A stretch of DNA of 64,000 nucleotides from Leptothrix sp. (in: b-proteobacteria) (GTDB lineage Bacteria > Pseudomonadota > Gammaproteobacteria > Burkholderiales > Burkholderiaceae_C), in the NCBI GenBank assembly GCA_013822265.1, contig PNKD01000008.1:1-64000 (forward strand). Direction: 5' to 3'. Position numbers and translations under genes: made by a program. The notes beneath the pieces were generated by a model, which did no database searches, had not been told where the DNA came from, and saw nothing but the letters and a program-made list of their open reading frames with translations. Positions 35,946 to 44,709 of the stretch are shown piece after piece. Numbering within the stretch: position 1 is the stretch's first letter; the number at the start of each line of letters is the position of its first letter.

Positions 35946-36449
35946 TCAATCGCGAAAATTGTTGAAGCTCAATGGCCATTCGGTGAGTTCCTTGCGCAGC
36001 AGCGCGATGGCCTCCTGCAGCACGTCGCGCTTGGCGCCGGTGACGCGCAGTGCGTCGCCCTGAAAGGCGCCTTGCACCTTCAGCTTGCTGGCCTTGAGCG
36101 CGGCCTGCATCTTCTTGGCCGTCTCGGCGTCGACCCCGCTCTTGACGGGCACGGCGAGCCTGAGCTTGTCGTGGCTCATCTTCTGCGGCGTGGCCGAGAA
36201 ATCGAGCAGCCGCACGTCGACACCGCGCTTGCTCAGGCGGCCTACGAGCACGTCCTTGACCTGCTCGAGCTGGAAGTCGCTGTCGGCCCACAGCGTGAGT
36301 TCCCGCGTCTTCGGCGTGGGCGAGGCCAGGTCGATCTGGGCGCTGGAGCCCTTGAAGTCGAAGCGCGTGCCGATCTCCTTGGTGGCCTGATCGACGGCGT
36401 TTCGCAACTCCACGAGGTCGGGCTCGATGACGACGTCGAAACTGGGCAT
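35946..36449 (-). CDS. yajQ: YajQ family nucleotide-binding protein
   Basis: A 167-residue cytoplasmic protein starting [21 protein letters not shown] with [10 protein letters not shown] and ending [14 protein letters not shown], all typical of YajQ. Members bind nucleotides; a Xanthomonas homologue binds cyclic di-GMP. The start ATG at 36449 is the family start. It is divergent from murB with 55 nt between start codons. Confidence 0.94.
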   Translation of the reverse strand: MPSFDVVIEPDLVELRNAVDQATKEIGTRFDFKGSSAQIDLASPTPKTRELTLWADSDFQLEQVKDVLVGRLSKRGVDVRLLDFSATPQKMSHDKLRLAVPVKSGVDAETAKKMQAALKASKLKVQGAFQGDALRVTGAKRDVLQEAIALLRKELTEWPLSFNNFRD

Positions 36450-36492
36450 GGTCGTGGGGCGTGCAAGCGGAGAGGACGCAGGGAATATGCAC

Positions 36493-36498
36493 CAAAAT
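36493..36498 (+). promoter_or_regulatory. Candidate -10 box for murB
   Basis: CAAAAT, 6 nt before the ATG at 36505, in an otherwise GC-rich 55-nt divergent gap. It would place the transcript start at the start codon. Weak evidence on its own. Confidence 0.3.
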
Positions 36499-36504
36499 TG
36501 CGGC

Positions 36505-37554
36505 ATGACGAACCCTGCCGCGACACTGGATGTGACGAGCCGTGCCAGCCTGCGCGAACACAACACGTTTGGCCTGCCGGCCGTGGCGCGCACGCTCGTG
36601 CGGCTGAAGAACGAGGCCGATGTACGGCGCGTCGTCGACCACCCCGAGTACGGCGTGGCGCCCAAGTTCGTGCTCGGTGGCGGCAGCAACGTGGTGCTGA
36701 CGCGTGACGTCGACTGTGTGGTGCTCAAGGTCGAGATCGGCGGTCGTCGCCTGGTCAGTGATGATGCAGATGCCTGGGTCGTCGAGGCCGGGGCGGGTGA
36801 GAACTGGCACGACTTCGTGGCCTGGACGCTGGCCAACGGCTGGCCGGGCCTCGAAAACCTGGCGCTGATCCCGGGCTCGGTGGGGGCAGCGCCCGTCCAG
36901 AACATCGGCGCGTATGGCGTCGAACTGAAGGACCGTTTCGATTCGCTCGACGCCGTCGACCTCGTCACCGGGCGCCGTGTCACCTTGGAGGCCGCGGCCT
37001 GCCGCTTCGGCTACCGCGACAGCGTCTTCAAGCACACGGGATTCGGCGGCCTGGCGGGCAAGAGCGTCATCACGCAGGTGCGCTTTCGCCTGCCCAAGCC
37101 GTGGCAGCCGGTGCTGGGCTACCTCGACCTCGAGCGCCGCATGGCCGAGACCGGCAACAGCCACCCCGACGCGCAGACGGTCTTCGACTGGATCTGCGCC
37201 ATCCGCCGCGCCAAGCTGCCCGACCCGGCCGTCGTCGGCAACGCCGGCAGCTTCTTCAAGAACCCGGTGGTCACCGAAGAGCAGTGCCGCGACATCATCG
37301 GCCGCGACCCCGAGATCGTGCACTACCCGTTGCCCGACGGCAGCGTGAAGCTGGCCGCCGGCTGGCTGATAGACGCCTGCGGCTGGAAAGGCAAGACCGT
37401 CGGCCGCGCCGGCGTCTACGACAAGCAGGCGCTGGTGCTGGTGAACCGCGGCGGCGCCAGCGGCGCCGAGGTGGTGACGCTGGCGCGGGCGATCCAGGAG
37501 AGCGTCTACGGGCGCTTCGGCATCCGGCTGGAGCCCGAGCCCATCATCGTCTGA
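36505..37554 (+). CDS. murB: UDP-N-acetylenolpyruvoylglucosamine reductase
   Basis: A 349-residue FAD enzyme that makes UDP-N-acetylmuramate for peptidoglycan. It shows the FAD-binding [11 protein letters not shown] and [19 protein letters not shown], the FGYRDSVFK tyrosine region of type I MurB, the catalytic GSFFKNP serine and C-terminal EPEPIIV. ATG at 36505 (MTNPAATLD) is preferred; an ATG at 36487 is also in frame. Confidence 0.96.
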   Translation: MTNPAATLDVTSRASLREHNTFGLPAVARTLVRLKNEADVRRVVDHPEYGVAPKFVLGGGSNVVLTRDVDCVVLKVEIGGRRLVSDDADAWVVEAGAGENWHDFVAWTLANGWPGLENLALIPGSVGAAPVQNIGAYGVELKDRFDSLDAVDLVTGRRVTLEAAACRFGYRDSVFKHTGFGGLAGKSVITQVRFRLPKPWQPVLGYLDLERRMAETGNSHPDAQTVFDWICAIRRAKLPDPAVVGNAGSFFKNPVVTEEQCRDIIGRDPEIVHYPLPDGSVKLAAGWLIDACGWKGKTVGRAGVYDKQALVLVNRGGASGAEVVTLARAIQESVYGRFGIRLEPEPIIV

Positions 37555-37593
37555 GGCCGGCCCGGCGCACTGCACGGGCACGGTCCCTCGCCC

Positions 37594-38283
37594 TCAACCC
37601 GCCTGCAGCATGTCGCCGAGGTCCAGCCCGGTCAGCGTCTTGGCGCCGCGGGCCAGCCAGAACATCAGCGCCATCATCATCAGCATGCTCGGCACGGCGA
37701 TGACGGGGTAGCTCAGCAGCGTCAGCTCGCCCAGTTGCTCGTTGAAGGCCTCGGTGCCGGCCGGGGCGTCGACGATGATGCGCGCCAGCACGTAGTTGGC
37801 CACCGCCGAGAAGAAGAACGTGCCGGCGAGCAGGACGGTGCCGGTGCGCAGCCGCAGCTCGAAGGGCACGGTGTTGCGCCGCGCCTCCAGTGCCCGGTGC
37901 ACCTTGTCGACGTCGAAGAGCTGGGCGTTGAAGACGAGCACGCGGATCAGCGGCGAGCGGGTCCAGGTCGATGCCAGCACGGCGATGCCGATCAGCCCCG
38001 GTACGGCGGCTTCCTTGACTGCCAGCCATTGCGCGTCCAGCGCCAGCAGGCCGATGCCGCCGGTGAGCAGCGTGCTCACCACGCCCAGCACGCTGAGCCA
38101 GTTGAGCCTGCGGCGCCGGATGCCGTCCCACACGCCCCAGGCCAGGGGAAAGGACAGCGCCAGCATCAGCGCACCCAGGGTGCCCAGGCGCTCGGGGCTG
38201 CTGAGCTTCATCAGGATGAAGGCCGGCAGCAGCACGGTGATGCCGATCTCGAGCAGCGGGTTGGGTTTGCCTTCTTTCTTCAT
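37594..38283 (-). CDS. VC0807-like integral membrane protein
   Basis: A 229-residue membrane protein with about six hydrophobic segments. It begins MKKEGKPNPLLEIGITVLLP and contains NWLSVLGVVSTLLTGGIGLL and GTFFFSAVANYVLARIIV, consistent with the VC0807 family of intracellular-septation-like proteins of unknown role. ATG at 38283 is the first start that begins the family region. The 189-nt gap to the next gene upstream holds no recognised feature apart from a short run of GGCGT repeats near 38320. Confidence 0.75.
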   Translation of the reverse strand: MKKEGKPNPLLEIGITVLLPAFILMKLSSPERLGTLGALMLALSFPLAWGVWDGIRRRRLNWLSVLGVVSTLLTGGIGLLALDAQWLAVKEAAVPGLIGIAVLASTWTRSPLIRVLVFNAQLFDVDKVHRALEARRNTVPFELRLRTGTVLLAGTFFFSAVANYVLARIIVDAPAGTEAFNEQLGELTLLSYPVIAVPSMLMMMALMFWLARGAKTLTGLDLGDMLQAG

Positions 38284-38472
38284 CGGGTCTGCGGGACGGG
38301 ACAGGTACAGGAGCAAAGCATGGCGTGGCGTGGCGTGACGGTGCCTGGGGCCGTGGCCGCACGGCATGCCGAGCCCCGCATTGTGCCGGGGGTGCGGGCG
38401 CGCCGCTCAGGCGGGCCCGCCCTGCGGGCCAGGTGTCACGCGCCCAGCGACCGCCAGGTGCGGCGGCGTCGC

Positions 38473-39693
38473 TCAGTTCGCGCCGATACCGCGCAGGGCC
38501 GCGAGCTTGGCGCTGTAGCGCGACTGCAGCTGCGGGTTGCCGCTGTGCTCCATGGCCCGGCGCAGGTGCTGTTCGGCTCGGGGCACGTCGCCCGTCGCGG
38601 CGTCGACCACCGCGGCCCAGAAATGCGCCTCGTGCTGGTAGGGCTGGCGCCGCAGTTCGCGAGCGATCAGCGTGCGCGCCTCGTCGACCCGGCCTTCGCT
38701 CAGGGCCTGGCGGCCGAGGTCGAGGAAGTGGAACGGCGGATAAGGTTGCACCCGGGCGAGTTCGCCCGCCACGCGTTCGGCCTCGGCGTAGCGGCCGCTC
38801 TTGTGCAGCGTCGCCACCAGGTTGGTGAGCGCGGCCTCGTCTTCAGGTGCCTGGGCGAGCACGTGGCGCAAGGTCTTCTCTGCCGCGGCCAGGTGGCCGG
38901 CGCGAAGGTAGACCACGGCCAGCGTGTTGATGCCCGGCAGGTAGTCCGGATCCTGGCGCAGCGCCTCGCGTGCAAACGCGTAGGCGTTGTGATGCTCCCC
39001 GGCGGTCAGCGTCTCGGCCGCGCGGTTGTTCATGTACATCGCCAATACCGTGCGTTCGGGCAGGGTACGCACGCTGACGCCGCGCAGGTCGGTGGGCGGC
39101 ACGAAGTCGACCGTCATCTCGTCGTCGATGCCCTGATCCCTGAACGACGCACGATAGCGCGGCGACAACACCACGTTGACGTGGCCGCTGACCATCGTCA
39201 GGTCGTTGCCGCGGCTGTACAGGGGCCGCACGAGCACGCTCTGGAAGCGCACCGGCAGCTCGAGATGCTTGGCGAACGCCGCCGTCATCAGCACCAAAGA
39301 CAGGCAGTTGCCGGCACGCTTGTCGAAGGCCTCGGACGCATTGCGCGTGCGGCCGTCGTCGTAGTCCAGCCGCAGCTGACCGCGCACGGTCAGCGCGTCC
39401 AGCAATGCACGCCGCTGGTCGAACTGGCCGCGATGGCTGGTGCGCGTGGCCTCGGCAAAGCGCTGCATCGGCTCGCTGAGCGCAAACACGGCCTGCGCAT
39501 CGATCACTTCGGCGGGCGGCCGGAACAGACCGTCGTCGAGCAGGCTGGCGGCCGGCGCCAACGTGCTGGGTGCGGTGGCGCAGCCGGCCAGCGCCAGGCC
39601 GGCCGCCGCCACCATCAGCAGGCGCGACACGGTGCGCGGGCACGCTCGCCGGACGGCAACGCCGCTGCGACGGACGAGGTTGGACTCGAGCAT
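38473..39693 (-). CDS. TPR lipoprotein with transglutaminase-like domain
   Basis: A 406-residue envelope protein. The N-terminus has a signal segment ending in the lipobox LAGC, so the Cys would be lipidated. Next comes a transglutaminase-like region with AGNCLSLVLMTAAFAKHLELP, and then several tetratricopeptide repeats in the C-terminal half (for example DPDYLPGINTLAVVYLRAG and APEDEAALTNLVATL). Substrate is unknown. The ATG at 39693 is chosen; an upstream start at 39723 is possible. It lies downstream of a small hypothetical gene. Confidence 0.82.
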   Translation of the reverse strand: MLESNLVRRSGVAVRRACPRTVSRLLMVAAAGLALAGCATAPSTLAPAASLLDDGLFRPPAEVIDAQAVFALSEPMQRFAEATRTSHRGQFDQRRALLDALTVRGQLRLDYDDGRTRNASEAFDKRAGNCLSLVLMTAAFAKHLELPVRFQSVLVRPLYSRGNDLTMVSGHVNVVLSPRYRASFRDQGIDDEMTVDFVPPTDLRGVSVRTLPERTVLAMYMNNRAAETLTAGEHHNAYAFAREALRQDPDYLPGINTLAVVYLRAGHLAAAEKTLRHVLAQAPEDEAALTNLVATLHKSGRYAEAERVAGELARVQPYPPFHFLDLGRQALSEGRVDEARTLIARELRRQPYQHEAHFWAAVVDAATGDVPRAEQHLRRAMEHSGNPQLQSRYSAKLAALRGIGAN

Positions 39694-39794
39694 GGCGGAC
39701 CTCCGGGAAACGCCAGTACGCACTGCATCCTACGTCGCGCCGGCCGCGCGTACCAGCGATGCGACGAACGAGCCTTTCCGGGCGACGCCCGGCA

Positions 39795-40019
39795 CTAGAG
39801 ATGCAGGCAGCGCTGCAGGCGCGTCGCGGCCGCGCGCGGCGACGCGCTGGGCAATGCCGCGGCGCGCGCCAGCATGCGCCGGGCATACTCCGGGTCGGTC
39901 TGCAGGCGCTCGACGTGAAGGTCGATGCCGTGACCACGCAACAGCCACTTCAGCTCGATGATTTCGACGAGGCAGCCCGAAGCGAGGTCGCGCGTGGTGT
40001 TGAGTTGGGTCGCTTGCAT
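39795..40019 (-). CDS. Small hypothetical protein
   Basis: A 74-residue protein, MQATQLNTTRDLASGCLVEIIELKWLL and on, rich in Leu and Arg with no recognised domain. It may be real because it has natural start and stop, sits upstream of the lipoprotein gene on the same strand, and has less extreme third-position bias than an antisense shadow. I do not recognise it. Confidence 0.55.
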   Translation of the reverse strand: MQATQLNTTRDLASGCLVEIIELKWLLRGHGIDLHVERLQTDPEYARRMLARAAALPSASPRAAATRLQRCLHL

Positions 40020-40123
40020 GGGCTGTGCTCACCTTAACGTCAACGACCTGCCGTTGGCTGACGCCGGATTGGAGTGCCTTCTCCAATTCGCGATGCCGCC
40101 CGGCAAGACGCAAGAACCCGAAC

Positions 40124-40876
40124 ATGTCTCCTCCTCCCCCGTTGACGGCGCTGCCCGACCTGCCGGCCCAACTGGCCGGTGCCGGCTGGGCCGTGGTCGA
40201 CGCCCCCAGCCTGTGCACGCTGTGCCAGGTCGACGCCCAGGCGTTGCACGCCTGGCGGCCGCTCTGGCACGACTTGCCCGCCGACCCCCACCTGCGCGAC
40301 GGCGGCCGTTACCGCCGCCGGCGCCATGGCTGCTTTCGGATCGCCGGCGAAAGTGTCGTCGCGGTGCCGCACCGCGCCCACTGGCAGCCGGTGGAGTACA
40401 ACGCCCTGCACGGTGGCCTGCAGCGCTGGTTCGCGCCGCTGCCCGCGGCGCTGCCGGCCGACCCGGCCTGGGCTGGGATGCTTCGCGGCCTGGCTGGCGC
40501 GGCCGAGATGCTGCACGGGCCGGCCCAGTGGTTCGTCGAGGCCCACCTCTTCCGCATCGACACCACCGACGGCATCGGCCGCCCGACGCCCGAGGGGGCG
40601 CACCGCGACGGTGTCGACCTGGTGGCCGTGCTGCTGATAGGGCGCGAGAACGTCAAGGGCGGCGAGACGCGTGTCTTCGATGCGCGCGGCCCGCAGGGCA
40701 TGCGTTTCACGCTGCTCGAACCCTTCGGCGCGCTGCTGCTCGACGACGCGCGCGTGGTCCACGAATCCACGCCCATCCAACCCGTAGACGCCGAGCGGCC
40801 GGCCTGGCGCGACACGCTGGTGCTGACCTACCGCCGCGGCGGCTTCCAGGGCCCCGAAGAGGGCAGGCCGGCATGA
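40124..40876 (+). CDS. 2-oxoglutarate/Fe(II) dioxygenase family protein
   Basis: A 250-residue protein of the 2OG-Fe_Oxy_2 (PF10014) type, whose known members hydroxylate free amino acids such as isoleucine. Candidate iron ligands are His160 and Asp162 in HRDGVDL and His213 in VVHEST. The core also contains GIGRPTPEGAHRDG and VKGGETRVFD. ATG at 40124 (MSPPPPLTAL) is the likely start. The next gene, a PLP ammonia-lyase, begins 58 nt later on the same strand. Confidence 0.85.
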   Translation: MSPPPPLTALPDLPAQLAGAGWAVVDAPSLCTLCQVDAQALHAWRPLWHDLPADPHLRDGGRYRRRRHGCFRIAGESVVAVPHRAHWQPVEYNALHGGLQRWFAPLPAALPADPAWAGMLRGLAGAAEMLHGPAQWFVEAHLFRIDTTDGIGRPTPEGAHRDGVDLVAVLLIGRENVKGGETRVFDARGPQGMRFTLLEPFGALLLDDARVVHESTPIQPVDAERPAWRDTLVLTYRRGGFQGPEEGRPA

Positions 40877-40934
40877 CGGCACCGGCCGGCCTCCAAACGC
40901 TTGCGCTGGTGCGCACGACGATGAAAGCAGCCCC

Positions 40935-41927
40935 ATGAACCGCCTCGCCATCCAGGCCGATGACATCACGGCCGCTGCCGCACGGCTGGCCGGCGTCGCC
41001 CACCGCACGCCGGTGATGACCTCGCGCACCGCCGACGCGACCACCGGCGCGCAGCTCTTCTTCAAATGCGAGAACTTCCAGCGCATGGGCGCGTTCAAGT
41101 TCCGCGGCGCCTACAACGCGCTGGCGCAGTTCACGCCGGCGCAGCGCCAGGCCGGCGTCATCGCCTTCAGCTCGGGCAACCATGCCCAGGCGACGGCGTT
41201 GTCGGCGCGCCTGCTGGGCATGCCGTCGGTGATCGTGATGCCCCTGGACTCGCCGGCGGCCAAGCTGGCGGCCACACGTGAATACCAGGCTGGCCAGCCG
41301 GGCAGCGAGGTCGTGCTCTACGACCGCTACACCGAGGACCGCGAGGCCCTGGGCGCGCGCCTGGCGGCCGAGCGCGGCATGACGTTGATCCCGCCCTACG
41401 ACCACCCGCATGTGATGGCCGGGCAGGGCACGGCAGCGGCCGAGCTGTTGCAGGAAACCGGCGCGCTCGACCTGCTGCTGGTGTGCGTGGGCGGCGGTGG
41501 CCTGATCAGCGGCTGCGCCGTCGCGGCGCACCACCTCAGCCCGGGCATCGAGGTCATCGGCGTCGAACCCGAGGCCGGCAACGACACGCAGCAAAGCCTG
41601 GCGGCGGGGCACATCGTGCACATCGCGACGCCCAAGACCATCGCCGACGGCGCGCAGACGCAGCACAGCGGGCAGCTCACCTTCCCGGTGATCCAGCAAC
41701 TGGTCTCGCGCATCGTCACCGTCGACGACACGCAACTCGTGCAGGCCATGCGCTTCTTCGCCGAGCGCATGAAGATCGTCGTCGAGCCCACAGGCTGCCT
41801 GGGCGCGGCGGCGGCGCTGCAGGGCGTGGTGCCGGTGCGCGGGCGGCGCGTGGGCGTGATCGTCAGCGGCGGCAACGTCGACCTGGCGCGCTACGCCGCG
41901 CTGCTGGCCGGCAACCTGACCGACTGA
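40935..41927 (+). CDS. Threonine/3-hydroxyaspartate ammonia-lyase family (PLP)
   Basis: A 330-residue fold-type II PLP enzyme. The cofactor lysine is Lys55 in MGAFKFRGAYNAL, FSSGNHAQA follows, and GGGGLISG binds the phosphate. The short length without a regulatory ACT domain fits catabolic threonine dehydratase, serine racemase or threo-3-hydroxyaspartate ammonia-lyase. These three cannot be separated by eye; FKCENFQRMGAFKFRGA is common in the last two. The dioxygenase upstream may feed it a 3-hydroxy amino acid. Confidence 0.88.
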   Translation: MNRLAIQADDITAAAARLAGVAHRTPVMTSRTADATTGAQLFFKCENFQRMGAFKFRGAYNALAQFTPAQRQAGVIAFSSGNHAQATALSARLLGMPSVIVMPLDSPAAKLAATREYQAGQPGSEVVLYDRYTEDREALGARLAAERGMTLIPPYDHPHVMAGQGTAAAELLQETGALDLLLVCVGGGGLISGCAVAAHHLSPGIEVIGVEPEAGNDTQQSLAAGHIVHIATPKTIADGAQTQHSGQLTFPVIQQLVSRIVTVDDTQLVQAMRFFAERMKIVVEPTGCLGAAAALQGVVPVRGRRVGVIVSGGNVDLARYAALLAGNLTD

Positions 41928-41978
41928 GCTCAGCCAGCTGCGCTAACGTTGCACCTCACCACAACGGACCTTCACCCC

Positions 41979-43472
41979 ATGGCCGACACCGCCCCCAGCA
42001 AACCCGCCCCCGACGCCGACGCCGCCAAGCGCCTCAAGGAGCAGGTCGACAGGCTCATCGCCCGCCCCGCTGCCGAGAGCACGGCTTCGGTGGTGCTGGG
42101 CGGGCGCGCACTCGACTACCGCGTGCACTGCGCCTTCATGCCGGTGATGCCCGCCGGCCTGGCCGGCGGCGCGGCCGAGCCCGATGCCGCGGTGATGACC
42201 ACCGCCTACCTGCTGCAGGGCGCCGATGCCGCCAGCCGGCCGGTGTGCTTCGCCTTCAACGGCGGGCCGGGTTCGGCATCGATCTGGCTGCAGTTCGGCG
42301 CGCTGGGCCCCAAACGCGTGGTCGTCGGCGACGACGGCCGCATGCCGGTGCCGCCCTATGCCGTCGAGGACAACCCGCACAGCTGGTTCGAGCACTTCGA
42401 CCTCGTGTTCATCGACCCGCCGCACACCGGCTGGTCGGTCTCGGCCAGTGAAGACGCGCGCAAGAAGCTGCTCTCGGTGGACGGCGACATCGACGCGCTG
42501 GTCGAGGTCATGCGCGCCTGGCTGACGCGCCACCAGCGCTGGGGCTCGCCGCTGTACATCGCCGGCGAGAGCTACGGCACGACACGCGCCGCCGGCATGG
42601 CCGACAAGATGCAGAGCCTGGGTGCGGTGCTCAGCGGCGTCATCCTGGTGTCGTGCGCGATGGACCTGCAGAGCCTGGTCTTCGCGCCCGCCAACGACCT
42701 GCCGTACGGCCTGTTCCTGCCGGCCTTCGCCAACGTCTCGCAGTACCACGGCCTGCTGGCCGGTGCGCCCGGCGCGTCGCCCGAGGCGGCGCGCGCCGCC
42801 GCCGAGGCCTTCGTGCACGACGACTACGTCGCGGCGCTGCAGGCCGGCGCCCGCCTGGGCGACAAGCGCCGCAGCGCCATCGCGCGGCGCATCGCCGAGC
42901 TCACCGGCCTGCCGCGCACGCTGGTCGAAGAGCAGAACCTGCGCATCAGCGACCACACCTACTTCACCGAGGCGCTGCGCGCGCGCGGCCAGGTGGTGGG
43001 CCGGCTCGACGCGCGCTCGCGCGGCCCGGCGGCGGCCGCCCGCGCCACGCAGATGGAGTTCGACCCCGGCATCGAGGCCATCGCCGGCCCCTACACCATG
43101 GCGGCGCTGGCCTTCTACCGCAGCACGCTGGGCATGGACATCGAGCACCGCTACGAGGTGCTCAACCGCGACGCGCACAAGGCCTGGAAATGGCAACGCG
43201 GCACCGACAACGAGATGGGCTTCTGCAGTACCAGCCCCGACCTGGCGCTGGCGCTGCGCCGCAACCCGCATCTCGAGGTGCTGGCCGCCAGCGGCCGCTA
43301 CGACCTGGGCACGCCCTACAGTGCCAGCGACTGGTCGCTGGCCCAGCTCAACGCGCCGGCCGACGTGCTGGCCCGCGTCACGCACCGCTACTACGACGCC
43401 GGCCACATGATGTACACGCGGCAGGCCGACCTGCAGCAGCTCAAGGCCGACGTCGCAGGGTGGCTGTCATGA
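41979..43472 (+). CDS. S10 family serine carboxypeptidase-like protein
   Basis: A 497-residue alpha/beta-hydrolase peptidase. It shows the oxyanion region FNGGPGSASIWL, the nucleophile motif IAGESYGTTRAAGM, the acid in SGRYDLGTPYSASDW and the His in YYDAGHMMYTR. No clear signal peptide was seen, so it may be cytoplasmic. ATG at 41979 is chosen over a TTG at 41949. Its stop overlaps an ATGA; a 150-bp repeat block separates it from pfkA. Confidence 0.9.
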   Translation: MADTAPSKPAPDADAAKRLKEQVDRLIARPAAESTASVVLGGRALDYRVHCAFMPVMPAGLAGGAAEPDAAVMTTAYLLQGADAASRPVCFAFNGGPGSASIWLQFGALGPKRVVVGDDGRMPVPPYAVEDNPHSWFEHFDLVFIDPPHTGWSVSASEDARKKLLSVDGDIDALVEVMRAWLTRHQRWGSPLYIAGESYGTTRAAGMADKMQSLGAVLSGVILVSCAMDLQSLVFAPANDLPYGLFLPAFANVSQYHGLLAGAPGASPEAARAAAEAFVHDDYVAALQAGARLGDKRRSAIARRIAELTGLPRTLVEEQNLRISDHTYFTEALRARGQVVGRLDARSRGPAAAARATQMEFDPGIEAIAGPYTMAALAFYRSTLGMDIEHRYEVLNRDAHKAWKWQRGTDNEMGFCSTSPDLALALRRNPHLEVLAASGRYDLGTPYSASDWSLAQLNAPADVLARVTHRYYDAGHMMYTRQADLQQLKADVAGWLS

Positions 43473-43622
43473 CGACCCCAAGCTCACTTCGTTCGCTGCC
43501 CCCTGGGGGCGCGTCAGTCCCTTCGGGCGGCCGGGCGGTACTGACATCGACCCCAAGCTCACTTCATTCGCTGCCCCCTGGGGGCGCGTCAGTCCCTTCG
43601 GGCGGCCGGGCGGTACTGACAT
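43473..43622. repeat. 75-bp perfect tandem duplication (dispersed repeat, inverted)
   Basis: Two adjacent 75-bp copies, 43473-43547 and 43548-43622, differ at one base (CTTCGTTCG against CTTCATTCG). Read on the minus strand they carry CCCCCAGGGGGCAGCGAACG and AAGTGAGCTTGGGG, the core of the dispersed repeat family seen in copies 1-3. The block exactly fills the space between the S10 stop codon and the pfkA start. Confidence 0.95.
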
Positions 43623-44691
43623 GAGTGCCCCCAAGCATGTCGGCATCCTCACTGGCGGCGGCGACTGTCCGGGCCTGAACGCCGTCATCCGCGCCGTCAC
43701 GCTGGCGCTGCACAACGAGTGCGGCGCGCGCGTCACCGGCATCGAGCGCGGCTTCTTCGGCCTCGTCGAGCGCAAGGCGCGGGCCTTGAGCACGCTGGAC
43801 GTCGCGGGCATCCTGGCCGAGGGCGGCACCATCCTGGGCACGCACAACAGCTGCAACCCGTTCAAGTACCCCGACGGCTCGGACCGCTCGGCCGAGGCCA
43901 TCGCCTTCGCGCGCGCGCTCGGGCTGGACGCACTGGTGGCCATAGGCGGCGACGGCACCATGACCATCGCCCACCGCTTCGAGAAGCTGGGCCTGCCCGT
44001 GGTGGGCGTGCCCAAGACCATCGACAACGACCTCGCGCTGACCGACCGCACCTTCGGCTTCGACAGCGCGGTGGCGGTGGTGGCCGAGGCGCTGGACCGG
44101 CTGGCCACCACCGCGCGCAGCCACGGCCGCGTGATGATCGCCGAGACCATGGGCCGCTATGCCGGCTGGATCGCACTGGAAGGCGGCATGGCCGGCGGCG
44201 CCAACGTCATCCTCATCCCCGAGGTGCCGTTCAGCGTCGAGGCCGTGGCGCGCCTGTGCCAGGACCGCGAGGCCCGCGGGCAGGCCACACTGATCTGCAT
44301 CGCCGAGGGCGCGCATGCCGCGGGCCAGGACATGACGGTGCGCGAGACACTGGCCTACAGCCCCGACCCGCTGCGCCTGGGCGGCGTGGGCCACTGGCTG
44401 CAGCAGGAGCTGCAGCCGCGCCTGCAGGCCGAGGTGCGCACCACGCTGCTGGGCCATACCCAGCGCGGCGGCCACCCGACGGCCTTCGACCGCGTGCTGG
44501 CAACGCGCTTCGGCTACCACGCCGCGCAGTTGATCAAGGGCGGCCAGTACGGCCGCATGGTGGCGCTGCAGGGCGACAGCTGCGGCAGTGCGTCGCTGGA
44601 CGACGTGGCCGGGCGCACGCGCAACGTGCCGCTCGACCACCCCTTGCTGTGCGCGGTGCGCGGTATCGGGGTGTCGCTGGGAGATGCCTGA
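43621..44691 (+). CDS. pfkA: 6-phosphofructokinase
   Basis: A 356-residue glycolytic kinase. Visible are the N-terminal TGGGDCPGLNAVI, GGDGTMTIA (109-117), VGVPKTIDNDLAL (Lys132) and the C-terminal LGHTQRGG. In this family Gly in GGDG favours ATP, while Asp favours pyrophosphate. Lys in PKTIDND occurs in PPi enzymes and in some group III ATP enzymes. The Gly/Lys combination suggests ATP use in a group III type enzyme, but PPi use cannot be excluded. Its ATG uses the last two bases of a tandem repeat. Confidence 0.92.
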   Translation: MSAPKHVGILTGGGDCPGLNAVIRAVTLALHNECGARVTGIERGFFGLVERKARALSTLDVAGILAEGGTILGTHNSCNPFKYPDGSDRSAEAIAFARALGLDALVAIGGDGTMTIAHRFEKLGLPVVGVPKTIDNDLALTDRTFGFDSAVAVVAEALDRLATTARSHGRVMIAETMGRYAGWIALEGGMAGGANVILIPEVPFSVEAVARLCQDREARGQATLICIAEGAHAAGQDMTVRETLAYSPDPLRLGGVGHWLQQELQPRLQAEVRTTLLGHTQRGGHPTAFDRVLATRFGYHAAQLIKGGQYGRMVALQGDSCGSASLDDVAGRTRNVPLDHPLLCAVRGIGVSLGDA

Positions 44692-44709
44692 GCCCCGGCG
44701 CGGCGCCGT

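Noticed and set aside
43473-43622. CRISPR-like repeats
   Set aside because: Only two units with no spacers, adjoining end to end; the unit belongs to the dispersed repeat family.
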